Below, one piece after another: positions 1 through 5,121 of a stretch of 5,121 bases of DNA (positions are counted from its first letter, which is position 1; every line of letters starts with the position of its first letter). The position numbers and the translations under genes were made by a program. The DNA is from an uncultured Selenomonadaceae bacterium. GTDB taxonomy: Bacteria > Bacillota > Negativicutes > Selenomonadales > Selenomonadaceae. The notes beneath the pieces are model-generated. The model was not told the origin of the DNA. It saw only the letters and a program-made list of their open reading frames with translations, and did no database searches. The stretch spans positions 1 through 5,121 of the forward strand of contig CAJOPJ010000227.1 of NCBI GenBank assembly GCA_905236325.1. Reading direction: 5' to 3'.

Positions 1-1201
1 CTGTAAAATATTTTCGCGCTTCGGCTGTAAGTTCAGCGTCAAAAATTTTAAAAACTCTGTCAGAAATCCTAACACCATGCACACTTTCAACTTCAATCGT
101 AGCAATATCGCCTTCAACTGAATATTTTTCAACAGTGAAAGTAAGCCGCCCGCCAACCTTAATCCAAATTTCAATCTGGTCGCCTGCTGAGATTCTTTCA
201 GCCAACTTGATTGAGATTCTGTTCTTTTCAACAGCTGAAACCCTACCAACCAAAACTCCACGATTATTTGGGCGTTTGTCACTGATTAAATGCTTGCCTG
301 GATTGTTTTCAAGATAAGCAGTCGTGAAGTCGCGATTAAAAATTTGCGCTAATTTCCTATGTTCATCAGCAGTCGCTGAAAAGTCCTTGCCAGCTAAAAT
401 CCTATCCAAAGCGTTACGATAAACCTTAACAACAGTCGCAACATATTCAGGACGCTTCATTCTGCCTTCAATCTTCAGTGAACTTACACCTGCATTTACA
501 ATTTTCGGCAACAAATCCAGCGTATTCAAGTCTTTCGGACTGAGCAAATATTCACCTGCATTTTTTAAAACTTCTTGATTATGTTCATCAACCAAAGCAT
601 AAGGCAATCGGCAAGGTTGAGCGCAGCGACCTCGATTACCACTCCTGCCACCAATCATACTACTCATCAAACACTGCCCCGAAAAACAAACACAAAGCGC
701 ACCGTGCATAAAGACTTCAATTTCAATCGGTGAGCGTTTAGTAATTGTTTCAATTTCCCGCAAAGAAAGCTCACGGCTTAAAACTACGCGACTAAAACCT
801 AAATTTGCCAAAGCTAAAACGCCTTCAAGGTTGTGAATTGTCATCTGCGTTGAGGCGTGCAGTGAAATTTCCGGCGCGACAGTCTGAGCAATCTTCGCCG
901 CACCCAAGTCCTGAATCAAAAGCGCGTCAACATCTGCCTTGCGTAAAAATTTTACATAGTCAGCAAATTGTTCAAGTTCATCTTCAGCCAAAATTGTATT
1001 TGTCGTGATGTGAATTGAAACGCCACGCAAATGTGCAAACTCAACAGCCTTAGGCAATGTCTCACTATTGAAGTTCTCAGCATAAGCACGCGCCCCAAAG
1101 CTGTCACCGGCTAAATAAACCGCGTCGGCTCCGGCTTCAACTGCTGCTTTTAATGCGTCAAAACTTCCTGCCGGCGCAAGTAATTCAACTTTGTTCTTCA
1201 A
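1..1201 (-). CDS. U32 family protein (long form, RlhA/TrhP-like RNA hydroxylation family), 3' end outside window
   Basis: My translation of the minus strand is open for 400 codons and runs off the left edge, so the C-terminus is missing. The protein opens with KVELLAPAGSFDALKAAVEAG, the typical start of the U32 barrel. Residues 162-180 match the U32 family signature (EVFMHGALC, then SGQC and S), followed by RGRCAQPCR at 191-198. Cysteines 170, 172, 177, 193 and 197 are candidates for an Fe-S cluster. SLKIEGRMKRPEYV (241-254) is another family block. From about residue 310 (RPNNRGVLVGRV) a beta-rich domain begins, and the open frame beyond residue 390 (DAELTAEARKYF) fits the long form with an additional C-terminal region, as in E. 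coli RlhA. Family knowledge: RlhA and TrhP are needed for 5-hydroxylation of 23S rRNA C2501 and tRNA U34; the old name 'collagenase/peptidase' is probably misleading. Which RNA is the target here cannot be told. Start: TTG at 1201 has GGAGG seven bases upstream; an in-frame ATG at 1222 lacks an RBS. Confidence 0.9.
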   Translation of the reverse strand, partial: MKNKVELLAPAGSFDALKAAVEAGADAVYLAGDSFGARAYAENFNSETLPKAVEFAHLRGVSIHITTNTILAEDELEQFADYVKFLRKADVDALLIQDLGAAKIAQTVAPEISLHASTQMTIHNLEGVLALANLGFSRVVLSRELSLREIETITKRSPIEIEVFMHGALCVCFSGQCLMSSMIGGRSGNRGRCAQPCRLPYALVDEHNQEVLKNAGEYLLSPKDLNTLDLLPKIVNAGVSSLKIEGRMKRPEYVATVVKVYRNALDRILAGKDFSATADEHRKLAQIFNRDFTTAYLENNPGKHLISDKRPNNRGVLVGRVSAVEKNRISIKLAERISAGDQIEIWIKVGGRLTFTVEKYSVEGDIATIEVESVHGVRISDRVFKIFDAELTAEARKYFT

Positions 1202-1208
1202 ATTATAA

Positions 1209-1213
1209 CCTCC
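1209..1213 (-). promoter_or_regulatory. Ribosome binding site deciding a TTG start for the U32 gene
   Basis: On the minus strand GGAGG lies seven bases before TTG (1201-1199). An in-frame ATG seven codons further upstream (1222-1220) would place this GGAGG inside the coding sequence and has no Shine-Dalgarno sequence of its own. The residues after the TTG (KNKVELLAPAG) also match the usual beginning of the family, so TTG is the better start. Confidence 0.75.
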
Positions 1214-1256
1214 AAAAAGCATTTTAACTAAACTTCGACAGCTGAATCAAAATACC

Positions 1257-1285
1257 TTTGTAATGAATTTTGAATACATTGCCAA
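1257..1285 (-). promoter_or_regulatory. Possible sigma-A promoter for the U32 gene
   Basis: Read on the minus strand, TTGGCA (1285-1280, five of six matches to the -35 consensus) is followed after 17 bases by TACAAA (1262-1257, four of six matches to the -10 consensus). Transcription would start near 1250 and give a leader of about 50 bases. The spacing is ideal, but the -10 box is weak and the region is AT-rich, so chance is a real possibility. Confidence 0.4.
1262..1280. promoter_or_regulatory. Imperfect 19-bp dyad, possible operator between divergent promoters
   Basis: The pattern AATGnATT-nnn-AATnCATT is symmetrical about position 1271, with 14 of 19 positions matching its own reverse complement. 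It covers the spacer of the possible leftward promoter and ends 11 bases before the -35 box of the rightward promoter, where a single bound regulator could affect both genes. No known regulator site is recognised, and in AT-rich DNA such dyads can arise by chance. Confidence 0.22.
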
Positions 1286-1291
1286 ATTGCT

Positions 1292-1320
1292 TTTACAAAC
1301 TAAAAAAAAATAGTTATAAT
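1292..1320 (+). promoter_or_regulatory. Strong sigma-A promoter for the aminotransferase gene
   Basis: TTTACA (1292-1297, five of six consensus bases) and TATAAT (1315-1320, perfect) are separated by the ideal 17 bases. The spacer carries a nine-base A tract (1302-1310) flanked by the small inverted repeat AACTA / TAGTT (1298-1302 and 1311-1315), the latter reaching into the -10 box. Transcription should start near 1327 and leave a leader of only about 28 bases, too short for a riboswitch, T-box or attenuator. Regulation, if any, would therefore act at the promoter. Confidence 0.8.
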
Positions 1321-1336
1321 AATGATGATGATTTTC

Positions 1337-1344
1337 GGAAGGAG
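1337..1344 (+). promoter_or_regulatory. Ribosome binding site of the aminotransferase gene
   Basis: GGAAGGAG lies ten bases upstream of ATG 1355, slightly longer spacing than usual. No competing in-frame start is nearby: the frame upstream is closed by TAA at 1352-1354, directly before the ATG. Confidence 0.75.
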
Positions 1345-1354
1345 TAAATTTTAA

Positions 1355-2599
1355 ATGGCAAATAGTATGGCTGCAAGTCACGCGGTAAACAGAATTTTGA
1401 AAGACGCAATTTTTGAGGCTAACGCGGCTTGCAAAGTGGCAATTAAAAAATACGGCGCAGTTAAAGTCACCAATGCAACAATAGGCACAGTCTTGGACGA
1501 CAGCGGCAAATTGTTTGTTTTGCCAACTGTTGAGAAAGTTTGGCGTGAAATTGAAATGTCAGATTTTATGTCTTACGCACCGATTGACGGACTTTTTGAC
1601 TATCGCAACAAAATATTTGATAAAGTTTTCAGAAGTCCTACCTATAACGGCTTTTTCAGTTCAGTTGCAACAGCCGGCGGAACAGGTGCAATTCATCACG
1701 CCATTGCAAATTATGCCGAACGCGGCGACAGCGTTTTAACTACCGATTGGTGCTGGGGAACTTACAATGTCATCTGCCGCGAAACAGGTAAAAATCTTGA
1801 AACCTTCAAAATGTTCAACTCAGATTTAACCGGCTTCAATGTCCAAGCTTTCGCCGATAAAGTCGAACAGCTTTTGAAAGTCCAAAACTCATTGCTGATT
1901 ATTTTAAACACACCTGCACACAATCCAACCGGCTATGCACTCACAAGCGAAGAATGGAACCAAGTCATCAGAATTATTAAAAATCACGCTGAATCCGGCA
2001 AGAAAATTTCACTGCTGATTGACATTGCCTATATTGATTTTGCAGGTGATTCAGAACACGCTTGGGACTTTATGAAAAAGTTCGGCAATATGCCGGCTAA
2101 TGTTTTGATTTTGGTTGCCTACAGTATGTCAAAAAGCTATACACTTTATGGACAGCGCACAGGCGCACTTGCTGCCTATTCAACCGACCCCGATGTTATG
2201 GAAGAATTTGAAAATACAAACAAATGGAGCTGCCGTGCAACTTGGTCAAACATAAACTGTGGCGCACAAAATCTGTTCATTAAGCTGAATAATGATAAAC
2301 AACTTCGCGCAGAAATTGCAAAAGACCAAAAAAATATTCGCGAACTGGTGAACAATCGCGCAAATATCTTTGTCAAAGAAGCTGAATCTTGCGGACTTAA
2401 AACTGTTCCATACAAAGGCGGATTCTTTATCGCAGTTCCTGCTGAAAATCCAAAAGCCGTTTGCGATATACTTCATAGCGACTTGATTTTTGCAGTGCCA
2501 CTGAAACTCGGCGTGCGCGTTGCAGTCTGTTCAATGCCTACTGAAAAAATCACCGGCGTTGCTGATAAAATCAAATTTGCAATTGACAGCTTAAAGTAA
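1355..2599 (+). CDS. PLP-dependent class I/II aminotransferase (aspartate/aromatic amino acid type)
   Basis: A complete 414-residue fold-type I aminotransferase, close to the usual length of the AspC/TyrB group. In order: GGTGA (108-112) is the cofactor phosphate-binding loop; TTDWCWGTY (129-137) supplies the aromatic residue that stacks on the PLP ring; AHNPTG (188-193) contains the conserved Asn190; DIAYIDFA (223-230) contains Asp223 and Tyr226, which contact the ring nitrogen and O3'; SMSKSYTLYGQR (257-268) contains the Schiff-base Lys260 and phosphate-binding Arg268; GVRVAV (386-391) contains Arg388, which binds the substrate alpha-carboxylate. All catalytic positions are present, so the enzyme should be active in the cytosol, exchanging amino groups between an amino acid and 2-oxoglutarate. 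The -HNPTG- and -SKSYTLYGQR- blocks resemble aspartate and aromatic aminotransferases; the exact substrate cannot be read from sequence. It is transcribed alone from its own promoter and closed by its own terminator, divergent from the U32 gene. Confidence 0.92.
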   Translation: MANSMAASHAVNRILKDAIFEANAACKVAIKKYGAVKVTNATIGTVLDDSGKLFVLPTVEKVWREIEMSDFMSYAPIDGLFDYRNKIFDKVFRSPTYNGFFSSVATAGGTGAIHHAIANYAERGDSVLTTDWCWGTYNVICRETGKNLETFKMFNSDLTGFNVQAFADKVEQLLKVQNSLLIILNTPAHNPTGYALTSEEWNQVIRIIKNHAESGKKISLLIDIAYIDFAGDSEHAWDFMKKFGNMPANVLILVAYSMSKSYTLYGQRTGALAAYSTDPDVMEEFENTNKWSCRATWSNINCGAQNLFIKLNNDKQLRAEIAKDQKNIRELVNNRANIFVKEAESCGLKTVPYKGGFFIAVPAENPKAVCDILHSDLIFAVPLKLGVRVAVCSMPTEKITGVADKIKFAIDSLK

Positions 2600-2606
2600 A
2601 TAAAAT

Positions 2607-2629
2607 AACCTCCCAAGCGGAGGTTTTTT
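2607..2629 (+). terminator. Intrinsic terminator of the aminotransferase gene
   Basis: AACCTCC (2607-2613) pairs perfectly with GGAGGTT (2619-2625) across a five-base loop, and the stem runs into six T residues (2624-2629). It begins eight bases after the stop codon and ends three bases before the -35 box of the next gene, cleanly separating the two plus-strand units. Confidence 0.9.
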
Positions 2630-2632
2630 CAA

Positions 2633-2660
2633 TTGACAAGTGGTTTAAAAAAAATATAAT
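2633..2660 (+). promoter_or_regulatory. Consensus sigma-A promoter for the sugar-binding lipoprotein gene
   Basis: TTGACA (2633-2638) and TATAAT (2655-2660) both match the consensus perfectly, with a 16-base, A-rich spacer. Transcription should start near 2667, giving a leader of about 32 bases. I see no CcpA (cre-like) box or clear operator in the short intergenic region, so the sequence suggests strong, largely constitutive expression. That is unusual for a sugar-uptake protein. Confidence 0.85.
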
Positions 2661-2684
2661 CTTTCAGCAGGAGAAAATTTTTTC

Positions 2685-2691
2685 AAGGAGG
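2685..2691 (+). promoter_or_regulatory. Strong ribosome binding site of the sugar-binding lipoprotein gene
   Basis: AAGGAGG is seven bases upstream of ATG 2699, a near-ideal Shine-Dalgarno sequence and spacing. A second, weaker AGGAG sits at 2669-2673, next to the predicted transcript start and too far from the ATG to serve it. Confidence 0.85.
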
Positions 2692-2698
2692 CGATTTT

Positions 2699-3778
2699 AT
2701 GAAAAAAATTTTTTGGCTGCTGATGTTGCTGATGACTTTTATTATGACAGGTTGTAATGATTCAAACAGCAAGGACTCTGTCAATTCAAATGGAAAAATT
2801 GTAGGCGTGGCAATGCCAACACAACTTGCACAGCGTTGGATTCAGGACGGCGATCATATAAAGTCAAAACTTGAAGCCAAAGGTTATACTGTCGATTTAA
2901 AATACGCAGAAGACAATATCCAAACACAAGTAAATCAGCTGAGAGAAATGATTAACAGCGGCGTAAGTTGCTTAGTAGTTGCGTCGATTGATTCAACTGC
3001 GCTTGTTGAGGTTTTGGAGCAAGCCAAGCAAAAAAATATACCTGTTATTGCTTATGACAGGCTTTTAATGGATACTGACAGCTTGTCTTACTATGCAACT
3101 TTCGACAATAAAGGCGTCGGAATTTTGATTGGTCGTTATATTGAAATCGCGCTGAATTTAAAAAATACAGACAGAACTTTCAATGTTGAGTTTTTTGCAG
3201 GTTCACCTGACGACAACAACGCACACTTCCTGAATGCCGGTGTTTTTGAAGTTTTACAGCCTTACATTGACAGCGGAAAGTTGAAAGTCCTTTCCGGCGA
3301 AACAGATTTTGACACAATTTGTACTCTGCGTTGGTCGCGTGAAACTGCAAATGCGCGTATGACAAAAATTCTGCAAACTTACTATCGCACTGAAAAAATC
3401 GACGCAATTATTTCACCCTACGACGGCATAAGTTATGGAGTTGCTGACGCACTTGAAAGCGCAGGTTATACCGTCGGCTTTGATTTTCCAATAATCACAG
3501 GTCAAGACGCTGATTTGCAAGCAATAAAAAATATCATTGACGGTCGCCAGTCAATGACAATATTTAAAGATACGCGCCAACTTGCTGAAAAATGCGTCAC
3601 AATGGTTGAGGCTGTAATTGAAGGCAAAGTTCCTGAAATCAATGACACAATCACCTATGACAATCACAAGCTGATTGTGCCGTCATTTTTATGTACTCCT
3701 GTTGCCGTCGATAAAAATAATATCGATTCTGTGCTTATCCAAAGCGGCTACTACACCAAAGATGAAGTTCACAACTAA
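2699..3778 (+). CDS. ChvE-like multiple-sugar-binding lipoprotein (ABC transporter substrate-binding protein)
   Basis: A complete 359-residue extracytoplasmic solute-binding protein of the periplasmic-binding type 1 (ribose/galactose-binding) fold. Residues 1-18 form a lipoprotein signal peptide (MKKIF, a hydrophobic run, then MTGC) with Cys19 as the lipid anchor; Met rather than Leu at the -3 position is slightly atypical. The body follows the Agrobacterium ChvE pattern closely: AMPTQLAQRWIQDGD (38-52), KYAEDN (68-73), VVASID (93-98), VIAYDRL (116-122), YYATFDN (131-137), GSPDDNNA (168-175), TLRWSRETANARM (209-221), SPYDGIS (239-245), TGQDA (267-271), VFKDTR-like TIFKDTR (287-293) and GYYT near the C-terminus. 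ChvE binds a range of monosaccharides and feeds an ABC importer, and in Agrobacterium it also signals through a sensor kinase. Here neither an ATPase nor a permease follows: the next gene is convergent, so the binding protein stands alone. The sugar bound cannot be predicted reliably. Confidence 0.93.
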   Translation: MKKIFWLLMLLMTFIMTGCNDSNSKDSVNSNGKIVGVAMPTQLAQRWIQDGDHIKSKLEAKGYTVDLKYAEDNIQTQVNQLREMINSGVSCLVVASIDSTALVEVLEQAKQKNIPVIAYDRLLMDTDSLSYYATFDNKGVGILIGRYIEIALNLKNTDRTFNVEFFAGSPDDNNAHFLNAGVFEVLQPYIDSGKLKVLSGETDFDTICTLRWSRETANARMTKILQTYYRTEKIDAIISPYDGISYGVADALESAGYTVGFDFPIITGQDADLQAIKNIIDGRQSMTIFKDTRQLAEKCVTMVEAVIEGKVPEINDTITYDNHKLIVPSFLCTPVAVDKNNIDSVLIQSGYYTKDEVHN

Positions 3779-3830
3779 TTTGCATTTGAAATTGCTTGAA
3801 CATAAATTGCACATTCCAGCCGCTTTTTTT
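3741..3830 (+). terminator. Possible long-range terminator for the sugar-binding gene, inside the opposing gene
   Basis: AAAGCGGCT (3741-3749, within the last codons of the sugar-binding gene) is perfectly complementary to AGCCGCTTT (3818-3826), and the second arm runs into seven T residues (3824-3830). This is the only terminator-like structure I find downstream of the gene on the plus strand. The 68-base loop is much longer than in ordinary intrinsic terminators, so its function is uncertain. The second arm and T run lie in the coding sequence of the convergent maturase. Confidence 0.3.
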
Positions 3831-5121
3831 GAATTTCACAGCCAACCTCATAAGGCTTGCGAATATCATTATTAAATAAATCAGCATTAGCGTGACAGCC
3901 GCCACTGCAGAAAAATTTCGCCCAGCAGCCGCGGCATTTATTTTTTGTCAAAACATTTGATTCGCGAAAATATTTTGTCCAATGTTTAGCTGAATCCTCA
4001 ACGCCTGAAAAAACATTGCCAAGTTTATATTTATTGCGCCCGACAAATTGGTGACAAGGATATAAATCGCCATTCTCAGCAACAGCAAAATATTCGTGCC
4101 CTGCGCCGCAACCTGCAAGTCTTTTCGCAACGCAAGGACCATTATTCAAGTCAACATTGAAGTGGAAAAAGAAAAATCCATTGCCTTCCGATTTTCTTTG
4201 CAAATAAGCCTCAGTCAATCTGTCATATTCAGCAAAAATGCGTGGCAAATCTTTTTCAGTGAAGCCGAGCGGCGAATCTTTCAGCACAACAGGTTCAACA
4301 GATAAAATATCAAAACCTGCGTCGTGAAGACTCAAAACATCTTGCGTAAAGTCAAGATTATTTTTTGTGTAAGTTCCGCGCAGATAATAATTCTCACCGC
4401 CACGACTTTTAACAAAATGCTTGAAATTTTTCAGTGCGCGATTATAACTGCCTTCACCTGAAATTGTCGGGCGCATTGCGTCGTGAACTTCTTTCCTGCC
4501 GTCCAAACTCAAAACCAGTGAAATATTATTCTCATTCAGCCAGTCAGTAACATTTTCATTCAAAAGCATACCATTTGTAGTTAAAGTCAGCTTGAAAATT
4601 TTGTTGTGAATTTTTTCCTGCTCACGAACATATTTAGTAACAGCTTTGACAGTTTTTAAATTTATCAGTGGTTCGCCGCCGAAAAAATCAATTTCACAAT
4701 GCTTGCGAATCTTGGAATTTTTAATGATAAAATCAACAGCGGCGCAACCGACTTCCTCCGACATAATTGCGCGATGTCCATAAGTACCTTCATTGCCAAA
4801 ACAATATTTACAGCGCAAATTGCAATCCTGCGCGACCATTAAGCAAAGGCTTTTTACAATTCCAACACTTGCAAAAGTTGGCACTGAATCAATTTCCGGC
4901 GTGAAAAGTTCTTCAGCGTCAATCAGTTGATGAAGTTCGCCGAGTGCTTCTGTAATTTCTGCAGGATTGTATTTTCTTTGCCAAACTGAAATTGTTTCAG
5001 CATCATTTTTGCCGTCGAAAGTATCCAGCAAATCAAAAATCATTTCGTCGATAATGTGTACTGCGCCGCTTGAAACATCAAGCAAAATATAATCTTCGCC
5101 TTGTTTAAATTTGTGTATCAA
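3775..5121 (-). CDS. SCIFF (ranthipeptide) radical SAM/SPASM maturase, CteB-like
   Basis: A 448-residue radical SAM enzyme that, by family knowledge, installs Cys-derived thioether crosslinks in the short six-cysteine SCIFF peptide. Residues 1-80 (MIHKFKQG, LDVSSGAVHIID) form the peptide-recognition (RRE, PqqD-like) domain. The radical SAM cluster motif CNLRCKYC gives Cys100, 104 and 107; GGEP (148-151), TLTTNG (179-184), SLDGRKEVHDAMRP (205-218) and SVEPV (274-278) are core barrel motifs. The C-terminal SPASM domain has the full seven-cysteine pattern: Cys338-X12-Gly-X4-Cys356, Cys396-X2-Cys399-X5-Cys405-X3-Cys409, and Cys428, with Cys330 (GPC) as an additional ligand candidate, so two auxiliary Fe-S clusters are expected. 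Nothing essential is missing. The first codon visible is TTG at the right edge, and MIHxF is the usual beginning of this family, so the gene is probably complete; its RBS and promoter lie outside. It converges on the sugar-binding gene with a four-base overlap. The precursor peptide gene is not in the window. Confidence 0.93.
   Translation of the reverse strand: MIHKFKQGEDYILLDVSSGAVHIIDEMIFDLLDTFDGKNDAETISVWQRKYNPAEITEALGELHQLIDAEELFTPEIDSVPTFASVGIVKSLCLMVAQDCNLRCKYCFGNEGTYGHRAIMSEEVGCAAVDFIIKNSKIRKHCEIDFFGGEPLINLKTVKAVTKYVREQEKIHNKIFKLTLTTNGMLLNENVTDWLNENNISLVLSLDGRKEVHDAMRPTISGEGSYNRALKNFKHFVKSRGGENYYLRGTYTKNNLDFTQDVLSLHDAGFDILSVEPVVLKDSPLGFTEKDLPRIFAEYDRLTEAYLQRKSEGNGFFFFHFNVDLNNGPCVAKRLAGCGAGHEYFAVAENGDLYPCHQFVGRNKYKLGNVFSGVEDSAKHWTKYFRESNVLTKNKCRGCWAKFFCSGGCHANADLFNNDIRKPYEVGCEIQKKRLECAIYVQAISNAN

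Noticed and set aside
135..317. Plus-strand open frame of 60 codons
   Set aside because: It lies antisense within the U32 gene, has no RBS and resembles no family; it is a shadow.
805..1008. Plus-strand open frame of 67 codons
   Set aside because: It is antisense to the conserved N-terminal half of the U32 protein, which is clearly the coding frame.
1322..1354. Ten-codon leader ORF (three ATGs in a row, ending in TAA directly before the aminotransferase ATG)
   Set aside because: The predicted transcript start (about 1327) removes at least the first ATG, there is no RBS, and the peptide has no attenuator-like residue run; its codons are made of the RBS itself.
1202..1354. Search for a SCIFF-like precursor peptide, riboswitch or T-box in the intergenic regions
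   Set aside because: The 153-bp and 99-bp (2600-2698) gaps are filled by promoters, RBSs and one terminator; predicted leaders are about 28-50 bases, too short for such elements, and no Cys-rich ORF is present.
2176..2476. Two overlapping minus-strand open frames, of 79 and 76 codons
   Set aside because: Both are antisense to the aminotransferase, which shows all family motifs in its own frame; neither has independent support.
3180..3407. Minus-strand open frame of 75 codons
   Set aside because: It is antisense to the sugar-binding protein core, without RBS or recognisable domain.
3948..4305. Short open frames on either strand within the maturase gene
   Set aside because: They overlap conserved cysteine-containing SPASM and barrel segments of the maturase and have no support of their own.

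Overview
The window is a low-GC, AT-rich stretch with consensus sigma-A promoters, strong GGAGG ribosome binding sites, a lipoprotein signal peptide and two genes that appear to start with TTG. Together with a SCIFF-type radical SAM maturase, a family best known from anaerobic Clostridia, this points to an anaerobic Bacillota (Firmicutes) chromosome, Clostridia or possibly Negativicutes. The sequence alone does not settle the genus. I see no insertion sequence, phage gene, CRISPR array, tRNA or rRNA.

Layout, left to right. (1) Minus strand, 1-1201: the N-terminal 400 residues of a long-form U32 'peptidase' family protein, a family now linked to RNA hydroxylation, cut off by the left edge. (2) A 153-bp divergent intergenic region (1202-1354) holding a very good sigma-A promoter to the right, a plausible weaker one to the left, and an imperfect 19-bp dyad between them. 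(3) Plus strand, 1355-2599: a complete PLP-dependent class I/II aminotransferase of the aspartate/aromatic type, closed by an intrinsic terminator at 2607-2629. (4) A consensus promoter (2633-2660) and strong RBS, then plus strand 2699-3778: a complete ChvE-like multiple-sugar-binding lipoprotein with no transporter genes beside it. (5) Minus strand, 3775-5121: a complete or nearly complete SCIFF (ranthipeptide) radical SAM/SPASM maturase whose stop codon overlaps the stop of the sugar-binding gene by four bases. No gene-free stretch exceeds 300 bases.

The genes do not form one pathway. Each plus-strand gene has its own promoter, and the two minus-strand genes belong to transcription units that extend beyond the window on one side (U32 3' end at the left; the maturase's promoter, and probably its precursor peptide gene, at the right). 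The most interesting element is the SCIFF maturase, a peptide-modifying enzyme that makes thioether crosslinks in a short Cys-rich peptide. Its precursor is not in this window and is expected just past position 5121. The second point of interest is the stand-alone sugar-binding lipoprotein, whose transport partners or sensor must be encoded elsewhere. The known families explain almost all of the sequence, and I found no convincing wholly new system here.
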